This document shows, piece by piece, positions 22,767-39,427 of a DNA stretch of 64,000 bases. The notes under the pieces are model-generated. The model did no database searches. It was not told the DNA's origin and saw nothing but the letters and a program-made list of their open reading frames with translations. A program made the translations under genes and the position numbers. Origin of the DNA: Diphasiastrum complanatum (lineage: Eukaryota > Streptophyta > Lycopodiopsida > Lycopodiales > Lycopodiaceae); contig CM055102.1 of NCBI GenBank assembly GCA_029204225.1, positions 19,909,349 through 19,973,348 on the forward strand, given 5' to 3'. Numbering within the stretch: position 1 is the first letter of the stretch; every line of letters begins with the position of its first letter.

Positions 22767-24436
22767 TTGAATCCTCCCAGAAGATCAAGTCGAGTGTGCA
22801 CACAGCCCACAAGGTATACTCCTGAGTCTGCCTATCTTTTAATGCAGGAACCCACGACAGTCGAAGAGGCACTTAGCCAACCAGACTCTGATCTCTGGAG
22901 AGAAGCTATGGATAGAGAGTACTCCTCTCTGATCAAGAATCTGACATGGTCATTAGTCGAAGCTCCTATTGGCTGCAATATCATTGATTGCAAATGGATC
23001 TTTAAGATCAAATACAATGCCAACGAAGCAATTGATCGAAAGAAGTCAAGACTAGTAGCACGAGGATTCACCCAGATCCTAAATGTCGACTATAGTGAGA
23101 CTTTTAGTCTAGTCGTCAAACATTCGTCGATCCAAATGCTCCTATCTTATGTTGCAGCTGCCGACCTCGAAGTACATCAACTTGATGTACAAACAACATA
23201 TCTGAATGGAGTTATACAAGAAGACGTCTACATGATCCAGTCCGAATGATACGTTTTGGAAGGTATGAAGAATCATGTCTGTAAACTCCACAAGGCACTG
23301 TACGGCTTGAAACAGTCCACCAGAGCTTGGTTTCAGAGGATCAACACATTTGTCGTTGAACAAGGATTTAAACCAAGCACTGTTGATTGCAACATTTATT
23401 CAAAGTCAGTGCAACAGTCCTTCATTATCATCACCTTATATGTTGATGATACGTTGCTCTTCAGCAACAATGCCAATATGGTCAAGAATTCAAAATAGAT
23501 GTTGTTCTCGAAATTTGACATGACTGATCTGGGCGAAGCTCACTTCTGTCTTGGAATTCAAATCCACAGAGACAAAGCAAATTGACTGATTTACATCACT
23601 CAACAAAGGTATCTTCATAGTGTTCTTAATAGATACAATTTGATGAATTGTAAATTAGCTCACTCACCATGGATCCAAGCCTGCATTTGTCAAAGGACCA
23701 ATGTCCCCAGACCAAGCAAGAAGAGGAGCATATGAGAGAATATTTGTATCGATCGATACTCAGATCTCTCATGTACGCAATGGTCTGTACAAGACCAGAT
23801 ATCTCTTTTGTTGTTAGCTCACTTAGCCAATACATGGCTAATCCTGGAATTACCCATTGAAAGGCTCTTATTCGAGTCATGAGATATATTTGAGCTACCA
23901 TGGACCAGTGCATCTACTATGGAAATGTCAGCAACGACAATCTTCATCAGCTCAGTGGTTATTCTAATGCAAGCTGGGAAAGAGATGTAGACAATCGTAA
24001 GTCCACATTTGGATTTACATTCTTCTTCAATGGCGGTCCTATTTCGTGGAACAGTTGTAAGCAAACCTTTATCGCACTTTCTTATACTGAAGCAGAATAC
24101 ATTGTTGCTTCTCAATCTATTAAGAAAGCGTTTTGGTTGAAAAATTTGCTATCAGATATCAATCTGTATCAGCACAGCTCTACAATTTTGTTCTGTGATA
24201 ACCAAAGTGCTATTGCCTTATCGGCCAACCCTAAATTTCATTCTAGGAGTAAGCACATTGAGATAAGATATCACTACATCAGGGGCAAGGTTCTCGACAG
24301 AGAGGTGAGCTTAATGTACTGCAAAACGCAGGACATGGTTGTAGACATTTTCATGAAAGCACTAAGTGTTAATGCACACAACAGATTTTGTGCATTGCTC
24401 AGTCTGAATATCAAGGCATTCACGGATCCAGATTAA
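22767..24436 (+). pseudogene. Copia reverse transcriptase and RNase H
   Basis: RT begins PRRSSRVCTQPTRYTP and continues through LWREAMDREYSSLIKN, CKWIFKIKYNA, SRLVARGFTQ, LDVQTTYLNG and EDVYMIQ. After a stop at 23247 come LHKALYGLKQSTRAW and the catalytic LYVDDTLLFSN. RNase H (23900-24436) has GGPISWNSCKQTFIALSYTE, SKHIEIRYHYIR and MKALS before the stop near 24436. Several frameshifts separate the parts. Confidence 0.9.
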
Positions 24437-24443
24437 GGGGGAG

Positions 24444-24671
24444 TGTTGGATTTACTCCTTCTACTCTCCTAAATCCCAATTTTAATCTGTCTCCATTCAT
24501 GCTGCATATTTACTAACGTCACGCAGTCTGCATATTTACACACAAATTTGCACAGACGAAGAAAAGGCGAATGAATCGCGACACTATGTTCTTACCCAGG
24601 TTATGGTGACAGGCGAAAAGGAGACACTACCTTACTGAATGTCAAAAGTGTCCTAAAAGCTAAGGCACTCT
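24444..24671 (+). repeat. Truncated 3' LTR of the Copia element
   Basis: Matches the start of the 5' LTR from TGTTGGATTTACTCC to AAGGCACTCT and then diverges, so about 345 bp are missing. It directly follows the polypurine tract. Confidence 0.92.
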
Positions 24672-24868
24672 TCACACTCTAAAAATAAATTTTGTAACTT
24701 TTGATCTAGACCACATATTTGGGCCACAAAATTCAATCTTTACTGTTGGAATTTGTTTAGCTCCTATCCTAAGGTCAAGGCCTTCTTAGTGCTCCAAACT
24801 TAGCTAGTGTATGGAAGAGACCACACTTCAATACACAAAGTCAAAAACTTGACTCAACTCACTAACAT

Positions 24869-25057
<189 letters not shown>

Positions 25058-25282
25058 CTCTTGGTTTTCCACCAAATCTAGATCTATTTCTTCCTAACTC
25101 TTCTATGGCTGAGGGCCCCCACCTACTAGCCTCCCTTGCAAGCTTTCTGTCACAAGAAATGGTGCACGATAGCTTCAGCTAGAAGCTCTTCTCAAAAACT
25201 TCAACAAATTGATTTTTTTTCACATAAATGGTCATTCTCCATGCATGCTTCACCAAATCTTGTTCTGTAACTTTCACTGAGG

Positions 25283-25760
25283 GTGCCCCACTACCCACAA
25301 GCTATGTATGAATATGTTCACTATGAATACTTTTCAGTTTTATGGGAAATTTCTTACTTTTTCCTTCACAAAAATTCTGTGACTGATGGGATGAGTGTTT
25401 ACCACTGGAAACCAGTGTTACCAATTCCTCTAGAGAATGTTCATATTTGCACACTTCATGGAGAGGTGAGGATCATAGAGAAATTAATATACCTTCATAT
25501 TTTGTTTGCATGGAATACTAAGCCAGAGTCATCATCAAAACAAGCAATAGCTCGATTAGAGGAAGTGCTGTCAAAAGCGGATCTTCATAAAGGACATGTT
25601 AAAATACAAAAGGATGAAAAGCTTTCGGGAAGAACATGAAATGTACCTAATAAACCAAACATAGGGGGAGCCAAATCGTCAATTTATATCAAATCATTCC
25701 AAAAAATCGACTAGGATCCAATACTTGGTTGGGAAAGATGTTATTTTTGCAATGTAAGAC
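25283..25760 (+). pseudogene. Transposase-like gene, C-terminal part
   Basis: Open frame 25283-25639 includes HWKPVLPIPLENVHICTLHG, then EVRIIEKLIYLHILFAW, and DLHKGHVKIQKDEKLSG. After a TGA the same frame continues NVPNKPNIGGAKSSIYIKSF. The NWKP motif at 14580 in the core-exon fragment aligns with HWKP here, which suggests this is the next part of the same protein family. It lies beyond the nested Copia on the same strand as 18600-19684, so it is probably the continuation of that gene copy with the core exons deleted. Confidence 0.45.
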
Positions 25761-29865
<4,105 letters not shown>

Positions 29866-30127
29866 GGGCTTTGTTACGTACACATATCACTCTATTTGCT
29901 TCACAAACCTTTGTAGAATGCAAATGTCGCGTACTAACCTTATTTACTAGTAGGGGCGAAAAAAAATGCCTTACTATGATAGAAGACCCCACTTATTAGA
30001 AAATGTCTTTTTTTTTAAATGATGAAAAATTTGTTACTCCAATGGCCAAGAGTTGTGCACATTTTGAACAGTCAATCTAACGGTGAGCAGCAATTTGCAC
30101 TTAGTACACCTAAGTGTCCTCTGGTTC

Positions 30128-30177
30128 TATAAAAAGGGAAATCACAAAACCCTATTCACTTTCCCTCATATTTTCTT

Positions 30178-30251
<74 letters not shown>
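30128..30251 (+). promoter_or_regulatory. TATA-like box followed by a (CT)n leader
   Basis: TATAAAAA at 30128-30135 is followed about 25-35 bp later by a pyrimidine-rich ACCCTATTCACTTTCCC and then by (CT)n (30179-30251). This is the arrangement of a plant Pol II core promoter with a CT-rich 5' untranslated region. The sequence downstream (30252-31500) has no long open frame, so any transcript would be non-coding or decayed. Confidence 0.4.
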
Positions 30252-30253
<2 letters not shown>

Positions 30254-31500
30254 TCAGTTCTGCTCTACTGGTGCTTTACTTTATGGTGATTGCAATTGAA
30301 GTGGAAAACTCGTGAATGCTACTGGAAGAGCAATCATGTGAACGATACTGCAACCTAAGATGAGAATGATGTGAGGAATGCTAGCTCGCTGATAATGAAG
30401 GTTGTGTATTGTGCTTTACGATTAGAAATGGATGCTTACAACTTGTTGTGATTATTGTTGTGTAGTAGCAAGTTTTGGCTTGCAAAATAGTGATTCGGTA
30501 CTCTTGCAATCAAGCGCTGCCTCAAGGAGCAGTAGTGGGCACCTTTACATGTATTTTTCTACCTCTGATTGAGTTATGGTTGGCGCTGGACAGCGATCTA
30601 GATGTAGGCAAAAAATATTATTGATTATGTTTGATGAGTAATCGCTGGCCAGCGCTCTCTCTCTGTAGTGGAATTGGCCACTGGCTAGCACTTCTTTTTG
30701 AGTAGAAATTCCATTATGCTACTGCGATGAAGCATAGCCTTGCATACTTGCATAAGTCCATGCATTTTGCAGTATGTAATGATTGCACAAGTGCGATGGA
30801 CCGCTGTCTTTACTTATTGTTTTCATTGATACCAATGATGAATGCTTATATGTGGTTGATAAGAGCACTCTTGCTACTCCATTGGCTGTAACTTGCTATG
30901 ATTGGTTGCTCTGGATGATTGCTCTGGTAGTATGATAGAAACTATGATGATTACTGCCTCTGATAAAGAGTAGAATGGCTTCTAAAGAGTGTAGCATGAA
31001 GAAAGCTTGGCTTGATTGTTTTTTCCTGAGAAGACGTGTGCAAAGAACATAATAATCTGTATGATGTGGATATTGTGGGGAAGGAAATGCTCTTGATAAA
31101 GTTGAATGATAAGTTAATAATCTGTGGCAAAATGATGGATTAACTATTGTTAGAGACTATGAGGGTGGTAGAAGTACTCTACGCTTAACACAATACTTTC
31201 GGTTTGAATCTTCTAGCACGTAGGTGATTTGTTAAAATAGCTGAAGATGGATAATTCACACGAGATGACTTCGTCTATCATTCAGGTACGATGCTATACG
31301 AAATTGCACCAATACGGTGGGTAGCCTTACTCATTACTACAGGAAATCTTATCCATGCATGATAATACTGAAATTGCTTCCTTTAATGATAGTAACTAAC
31401 AAAGTTAGAAAAGTCTGATCTTATGTACGTTAAAATAGACATGAGCTTGTAGTTTTTATTTAATTAAGTTCGCTTGCATCCTGTGTCCCAGTATTGTTTG
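30252..31500. other. Non-coding unit between two (CT)n tracts
   Basis: Lies downstream of the TATA-like box and runs into dispersed repeat A. Words such as GGCTAGC and GCTGGCCAGCG recur around 30570-30690. No protein could be supported. Confidence 0.3.
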
Positions 31501-32265
<765 letters not shown>

Positions 32266-32276
32266 GTCTCCAAATA

Positions 32277-33932
32277 TTTTGGATGGTCAGTGACTCCCGA
32301 GCAAGCAGACAGAGCTTGAAGTTGATGCGTCAGATCATCAGTTCTCAGCAAGGCCTGTACGTATTTGTTGTGAGAGTCTGGCCGGCTGCAAGTTCGGGTG
32401 GCTTCAATAGACAACTCCTTTAACTCAGCCAACTCTTTTTTGACTAGCGCCTTTGCATCCTCGAGCGGTTGCAAGAATTCGACTCGAAAATTATTGAGCA
32501 TCTGGCCTTGGAGCTGGTTCAGTTTCGAGAGGTCTATTGTGATTGAACCCACATTGCTGCATAGAGCAAGCGCAACTTCTGTCTTTATTCTTGTTGTTCA
32601 CTCCTCCTACAAATGTTTGTGGAGAGCGACATTGTGTTTATTGGCATCCAACAGTTGTCGTTTCAAAAAATCAATATTAGTCTAATACGTTACAAACTTG
32701 GCCTCAATCGTCTTATTGGCTTTCTTCAAAAAATCAACTTCGTTGATTGTACTCTGAAGCTGTGTTTTGAGGGAACGATTTTGTTCAATCAATTGGATGT
32801 TGTATGATTCGAACGAATCGAACTTCTTGTAAGACTCCTTAAGAGAGTCCTGAAACTTCCGCTCTACTTCTATCAGGTCCAAAATGTTCTTCTGATTGTG
32901 TCGATCAAATTCATATATCTCAGCCACTAGATTCTTGGCTCTGTTGGTTATGGATGTCAACCACCGGGGTTGGTTGTCAGGTTCATCATCATCTTCATCA
33001 GCTGTTCCGATGTCTTCTACTGCAGCTGTTTAAGCCTTGGCTGAAGTATCGGACAAAGTTGCATCTCCCGAGGTGCTTGAACTCTTCTTCTGCTTCTGTG
33101 AGGTTGAAGCAGAGGCTGGCTTTGATGAGTCCGCAACAGTAGCTCCATCTGTATCCATGGCCGTGGTAGGAACTACATCTGTCTGAGAGGCTATAGCATT
33201 AATTTTCATAGCAATTGTAGCTTCTACCTCGATTGTTGGCGCAATAGCTGCTATAGTGGTTGTGGTAAGAACGGTCAGGAGGTTAGAAAGGTCGATTGGT
33301 CTTGGAGGCAACAGCCTTCCCATCAGCATGGTTTTCTCTTGATCGCTTAACACTCCAGAATGGTCACATAATCGTGAAACATGCGCTCCTACTCAAGAAA
33401 ATTTTTGGTGTTTGATCCACCTCAAAAAAGCCTTATATGCGATGATACCAAAGCATACAAGATTTCCGACTAGCGCGTCCAATAGATTACCCACTGAGAT
33501 GGTTGCATCCGCATCTGTCAAAAATATAACTTGATTTGCGTATCTACAGAACAGCTTAAAGGTGGTATCCTTTATCATTGAGATTTTATATCCCTTTGTG
33601 GGTACGAAACAGTAGGCTCAGGAAATGGGCGGCTTCATCCACTGAATCTCTATTTGTAGAAACAATGTTACCATCCAATGGTAATCCCAGAGCTGTGCAG
33701 AACACTTCTTCAAAAATAGTGAAAGACTTGTCTCGCACATGTACTTTGAAATCCACCTCAGATATTGCATGGATGGAGTTCACGAACTCAATACTGACTT
33801 CATGCAAAATGACCGAAGGGTCCACTTCCAAATTGCCTAATCTGCATTGATCCAAAAAAGACTGGATTGATGTCAGGCGGATTCATGCGCATGCTTTTCA
33901 GGTAATAGAAGAGCTCGATCCAGAAGCCATTG
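32277..33932 (-). pseudogene. Coiled-coil ORF relic, probably of a Gypsy-type element
   Basis: Minus-strand frames from MASGSSSS (33932) read FTIFEEVFCTALGLPLDG, then KDTTFKLFCRYANQVIFLTD, a Ser/Thr/Ala-rich low-complexity middle (about 33040-33200), an acidic stretch, and a long heptad-like helix (KNLVAEIYEFDRHN, VERKFQDSLKESYKKF, QNRSLKTQLQS). It ends at the (CT)n tract, which truncates it. The layout (folded N-terminus, disordered linker, coiled coil) resembles extra ORFs of plant Gypsy elements, but I do not recognise the family. It lies downstream of a same-strand Gypsy pol. Contains several stops and frameshifts. Confidence 0.5.
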
Positions 33933-34317
33933 TGTCGAACAATCGACGAAGGCTCCGCAGATCGTCATAGGTCGCAAGAGACCGCTTGATCGCAAAGATT
34001 TTGAACGCGGGAAAGCATGAAAATGCAAGAAGAAAGTGTGATTAGAAAAATAGAAAATGACTGATGTGCAATGGCGGTGGGGAGAGGATGATGACGTGTC
34101 ATGGTAACATGACATCTGTCATTTCCATTATTAAGGGCGTGCATGGCTCAGAGTTTCAAAATATGATTTGACAGATCAGTCTTATTGACGGTAAAGACCG
34201 TTTGTGAAAAGAAAAGAAATAAATAAAAAGAAAACAATATCCCATTTTATGTGTAAGCATATACACGTGTGAATAATGATGACCACGTGGCCATCATCTT
34301 TAATGGATGAATACAAA

Positions 34318-35010
34318 AAGTAGGTCGAGAGATTCTCGAAAGATTCTCGAAAGATTTTCGAAAATATGCTAGAAAGATTCTAGAAAGTTTCGCGAAACCT
34401 TCTCGCAAGATTCCAAAAAATGATAGAGAAACTAATGAAAGGTTCTCAAAAGAATTTTAGTAAGATACTAGAAAATTTCTCGAAATATTCTCGAAAAAAA
34501 GAATAAAGTATAAAAATCACTTAAAAGAATTAAAGAAAAATGCTAGAAAATTTCTCAAAAAATTGGAGAAAGATGCTAGAAAGATTATAAAACAATTCTC
34601 GAAAACAATCCACAAAAAATTAAAACACGTTTTGATAACAAATTGAGTGTCGCAAAAAATTTCCGAAAATTTCTCGAAAAGCACTTTAGAAATGTATTGA
34701 AAGATTTTGGAAGAAATCTAGAAAAATTCCCGAAAAGTTTCTAGAAAAAAAAATGTTGGAAGGCGTCTCGAAAAGATTCTCAAAAAGATTCTAGAAAGGT
34801 TTTGAAGGGAGTTTAGAAAGATTCTCGAAAAGATTCCAAAAAAGTCATGAAAAATTCTCGAGAAACTTGAAGAATGATTTTGGAAAAATGCTAGAAAGTG
34901 ATAGAAAATGTCATGAAAATTTATAGAAAAGATAGGAGAAAAGTTGCGAACAATTCCAGAAAAGATAAAGGAAAATTCGCGATCAATTCCAGAATATTAC
35001 TAGAAAATAA
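34318..35010. repeat. Degenerate tandem array rich in TTCnnGAA palindromes
   Basis: About 690 bp built from variants of a short unit such as AGATTCTCGAAAGATTCTAG. It contains more than ten exact TTCnnGAA palindromes (TTCTCGAA, TTCTAGAA, TTCGCGAA) and many near matches. TTCnnGAA is the dimeric core of heat-shock elements. The array lies between the end of the minus-strand Gypsy pol and the coiled-coil ORF. Confidence 0.75.
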
Positions 35011-35039
35011 TGAGAATAAAAAATATTCTGGTCAAAGGT

Positions 35040-37862
35040 AATATTTCTTGAGTCTAGACCCATTAATTCATGTCGGTAATAGTTCGTCTTCAAGTGATTG
35101 GAGTTGTACAGAACCATTCTCAAACACCTCTATGACTTTATAAGGTCCGAGGCATCTCATATGAAGTTTTTCAGGGAACTTTTGATGTTGACTATCATAG
35201 ATCAACGCAAAGTCATCAATTTTAAGATCACATTTTTTGATACGACTATCATACTTTTCTTTCGTTGTTTCTGGATTTCCTCCATTAATTTTTGTGAATT
35301 TGTACGAGCTTCAGATAGTTTTTCAATAGTGGTCAACCTTTCGTTAATACATTCTGCATCTGTTCGTTGAGCTTGAATACGAAAAGTTGTCACCTCAAAT
35401 TCAATAGGCAAAATAGGATGCATAGCATAAGTAAGAAAATATGGTGTTTGCTTCGTTGTGATCTTTTCTGTATTACGATAAGCCCAGAGAAGTGATGGTA
35501 ATTTCTGATCCCTATCAGTCGCATGTGCAATAGTAATCTTGTTCGGGATCTTACATAATATTCCATTAGCTCTCTCAGTCAACCTGTTTGCTTTTGGATT
35601 ATAAGGTGTTGTCTTTCTGTGTTTAATCAAAAAATATGTTGTTAGCAGCCATATTGTGTCATTTAGAAAATGTGTACCACGATCACTTACTAGTTCAAAG
35701 GACAACCATATCTTGTGATTATAGTTTTGAATAAGAACATCGCGACAATTTTCGCATTGTTTCGTTTCGTTGCTTCTGCTTCAATGTTCTTTGTAGCATA
35801 ATCCGTTGCAACAAGAATATAACGACACTTAGTATGTCAAGTCACAGGTTTGATTTTTGGACGACAAAGTCAATCCCCCACTTCTCAAATGGTGCAAGAG
35901 GCAGGATTGGTGTCAACGGCCAATTCATCACTTTTGTTGGCTTACCATATCTTTGGCATGGATCACACGAACGAATATAATTCGATACATCCTTGAACAT
36001 AGTTGGCCACCAGTATTTGGCAGTCAATATTTTATTAACAATATTCTTTAAAACAAAGTGTCCGCCAGCATCTTCTGAATGTAAGGCTTGAACAAGCTTT
36101 TTAATATCTGCTGTTTCGAGACATCTTTTTAGTTGATGATCAGCACCAAGCTTGTATAGGATATTGTTAATAATTGTATAAGGTGCTATCTTATATTTAA
36201 AAACTATCTTTTTCTCCAAATCATAACCATCCATATATATATGATTCTTAAGATAAGTAATGATATCATAATATAGCAAATTTGTAGATAAAATAGATTT
36301 TCGTCTGGAAAATCATCATTAATTGGTTTTTCAATTTTTCCCGTGCTGAGTCGCGATAGATAATCAGCATTCGTATGATATTTTCCTTGGCGAAGTTTTA
36401 CTTGATAGGTGAATTCCTGCAGAAGTAGAACCCATCGAGCAATTTGTCCTGATAAATCTGGTTTATTCACAAAATACTTTAGAGCATAGTGATCAACATG
36501 AGAAATAAAAGCATATCTCAGCAAATAATGTCGAAATTTCTTAACAGTGAAAATCATTCTAAGTGCTTCCCTTTCTGTAACCGAATAATTCTTCTTCGAG
36601 GCACTGAGCTGTCGACTCGCATAGTATATGGAATGATCTTTCTTCTGATCGTCCTTTTGGCCCAGACAGACGCCAATAGCAAATGCAGAAACATCAACAT
36701 AACTATGAAATAGAATAGCCTAGTTGGGTGGTCTCAGAATAGGAGCATTGATCAACATTTGCTTAAGTTCTTCGAACACTTTCAGCTGTTCATTAGTCCA
36801 CAAGTATTCCACTTGTTTCTTGAGTAGATGCATAAGAGAAGCATCAATAGAAGTATGATTTTGGATAAATCTCCGATAATAGACGACATGTCCTAAGAAA
36901 GCTCTTAGTTCATGTAGATTGGTTGGTATCTGGAGGTTCTTTATAAGCTCGACTTTTTTTTATCGACTTTTATTCCTCTGTTTGATATTTTGTGTCCAAG
37001 TAAAATTCCTTCTTTCATACCGAAAAAACATTTCTCTATATAAAGGGATGAACAAGTATCTCGACACCATTGCAATGTGAGTTTCAGCTTTTGTAGATGT
37101 GTCTTTATATCACTATATACACAAAAATCGTCAATGAAGATTTCAAGAAAAGTTCTTAGAAGGCAGCAAAAAATTTACATCATGATTCACCGAAAAGTCA
37201 TTGGTGCGTTGCAAAGACCAAAGGGCATTTTGTTGTAGGCATAAGAAATCATTTTGTTGTGTCTTTGAACGATCCTCCTTTCTCACTCCAACCTTATTAT
37301 AACCAGAGAAACTGTCACAGAAATTGTAACGCTCTTGACTAGCAACCTGATCTAAGATAAAATCAGTGAAGGGCAGAGGATGATGATCCTTCCTTGTGGC
37401 AGCAGTGAGCTTCCAAAAATCTTGGCATATTCATATTTTGCCAGTCTTCTTCTTTGGAACAACAACAATGGGAGAAACCCATTCACTGCTTAAGACGGGA
37501 TAGATAATACTTGCCTTAAGGTGCTTGTTGAGTTCGTCTTTAACCATGAGGGAGTACTTTGGATTGAGACGATACTGTCTCTGTCGAATAGGTACAACAT
37601 CTTCTTTAAGATCAATACAGTGCTCTCCAAATTCTGCAGGTATACCTTTCAAATCGTCAAGAGACCAAGCAAATACATCTTGGTACTCCTTCAATAATTC
37701 TGTGAATTCAGCTAATTCTAATTCTCCAGGTGACTTTGAAACATGCACAAATCTGCTAGGTGCAAAATCAATTAGTTTAGTAGAATCTCGTAGAATGATA
37801 CCTTCTGTCATATTGGCCTTGGTATGGACATGAATTTTAGTTAGAATTAAAGTTAGAATCAT
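35040..37862 (-). pseudogene. Ty3/gypsy pol (RT, RNase H, integrase)
   Basis: Read down the minus strand: RT N-terminus (DVFAWSLDDLKGIPAEFGEH, LNKHLKASIIYPVLSSEWVS, PIVVVPKKK), decayed RT middle with NKMPFGLCNAPMTF and EIFIDDFCVYSD, then the RNase H region (YALKYFVNKPDLSGQIARW, GKYHTNADYLSRL). The zinc H2C2 region follows (HSEDAGGHF, YWWPTMFKDVSNYIRSCDPC) and the integrase core (EKWGIDFV, SDRGTHFLND, TTPYNPKANRLTERANG, LLWAYRNT). RT before integrase in the order RT-RH-IN defines Gypsy. Many frameshifts. Its 5' side is cut at 37863 by the next Copia LTR. Confidence 0.92.
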
Positions 37863-37864
37863 TG

Positions 37865-38113
37865 TGTTACTGTACTGTGGGTCCTATCAGTGGATAAGGA
37901 TCAGTTGGCCTCGCCACGAGGCAAGTCGACGGGACACGCGTCCCGCCAACGGCAACCTGGGTCATGCATGGGTTGCCTGAGTGAACAACTATATGTACAG
38001 TGTAATTTCATTTTAAAAAATACAGTTGCTATGTGAGCTTGCTGAGGAGAGTGATTTTCTATCTGTGTTACTGTGTAGCATGATCTGTGTTTCTGTGCAA
38101 AGCAAATTCTAAG
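37865..38113 (+). mobile_element. Probable 5' LTR of the second plus-strand Copia
   Basis: The segment starts TGTTACTGTACTGTGG where the Gypsy coding sequence stops, and ends just before a primer binding site. Only about 250 bp, and no second copy exists in the window because the element's 3' end is missing, so the boundaries are inferred. Confidence 0.5.
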
Positions 38114-38114
38114 T

Positions 38115-38127
38115 TGGTATCAGAGCC
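38115..38127 (+). other. Primer binding site for initiator tRNA-Met
   Basis: TGGTATCAGAGCC, the usual plant Copia minus-strand primer site, lies about 1.3 kb before the gag start. Confidence 0.88.
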
Positions 38128-39427
38128 GTACAGGGAGTGTACACAGTACAATGTCGCCGTTGAATAGAGCTTCGGGAGAACTGTCTTCTGAGAGCTCGGG
38201 GTTTTACGGCGGGTTGAAGACGGAAAGAGAAGCACTGGTGCACGGTTTCTAATTTATAGAGGCTTGCTAAGCTCAGTAGAGGGATTACTAGCCTGTGCAT
38301 AGCATTAGACAGGGAAAAATTTGGTGAAAGATTGACAATTTTGAAGCCAACTGAAAATTGAAACCGGACTTGGGGTTATGGTTTTTATACATAACTGGTG
38401 ATTTCTTCACTGTTTGTGGACTGTTTTGGATGCCGTAAGGACAGAAAGGAAGCTAATCACACTGCCAATCAGCCATGGAGAGATTTTGAGGTTTATGTCA
38501 GAGATTTGTCTCTAGACAGTTAACCTAGCAGATTTGCGGTAAAAAGGTGAAAAAGCCACTTTGTCAAGTTGAGCTAAAATCACCGTTTCTCCACAGAATT
38601 TCCTGACTGAACATTCTAAAGTCATGGATTCAGTAGGGCGACCCTGCTCCAGGCCTCAGATCGTGCTCAAAATGATCCACAGAAGATCTTGATCCGATCT
38701 TTTTGAGGGAAGGGAGGCGCGGCCGCAGGCAGGGAAGTCGCGGGCAGTTCGCGCGCCCAACGCGATGAAGAACTTAGTGTATCGAAGTTCTTAGCATATG
38801 CAAGAGTTTGGTTCGATGCCCCGATGTACTTTGGACCTGTAGATGAGGTGTCAAGTGAATCAACGATCCAGAATCTGTGATGGGAGAGAAATTTGAACCA
38901 CAAGATTTGGTTCAGCCATTGGATGAGCTTTAAACAGGGTCTTGAAGAATTGAAGTGCATTCTGGCCTTCAACTTCATTAAAAATTTTTCATACTGAAAG
39001 TTGAGCTGGGTCCCTTCACAAGTGAAGAGTGAAGTTTCTTCAAAGTGAAGAAATAGTTCAAAAGCTAGAAAAGTCCCTATTTTTGGGTCCTTTGCCCGTT
39101 TTGACCCAAACGAAAGGCTATAGCCTCCAAACGAAGGGCACCTAGACTGTACCTGCAAGTACGGTATAGCAAAACAGAGCGGTTGCAGCGGAGAAAGTGT
39201 TCGGAGTACGTCAGAAGTAGTTTCACCATTCCATTGGGCACGTTGTTGGGAATTGACGACTGAGTGCATTTCGGAAGGCGACGCCGATTTGGCTTTCAAA
39301 TTGGTGGAAAAGCGGCGAGTGGCCTGGTAAGAAAAAAAGTGCAGGTCATTATTTTCAACTTCTGACATCACTGTTGGCCTCGACATACTGTTCTTAGCCT
39401 AAGGCAGAAGTTTTAAGCAGTTTTGCG
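38128..39427 (+). other. Long leader of the second Copia, with an antisense frame
   Basis: The 1.3 kb between primer site and gag has no sense-strand ORF of note. A 239-codon antisense frame (38667-39386) begins with ATG and lacks recognisable domains; it is probably fortuitous. Such a long leader is unusual for a Copia element and may hold an extra insertion. Confidence 0.45.

Larger units (their letters stand above)
19685..24671 (+). mobile_element. Copia retrotransposon, nearly full length but dead
   Basis: Element layout: 5' LTR 19685-20257, primer binding site TGGTATCAAAGCTATG at 20258, gag, protease, integrase, RT, RNase H, polypurine tract (AAGGGGGAG, 24435-24443), and a truncated 3' LTR (24444-24671). 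Domain order is that of Ty1/copia. The 3' LTR loses its last roughly 345 bp. The element sits inside the transposase-like sequence described at 18600-19684, so it is a nested insertion. No target-site duplication can be tested because the 3' end is cut. Confidence 0.93.

Noticed and set aside
38667-39386. 239-codon antisense frame as a real host gene
   Set aside because: It lies inside the leader of a Copia element, has no recognisable domain and no splice or promoter context; kept only as a low-interest finding.
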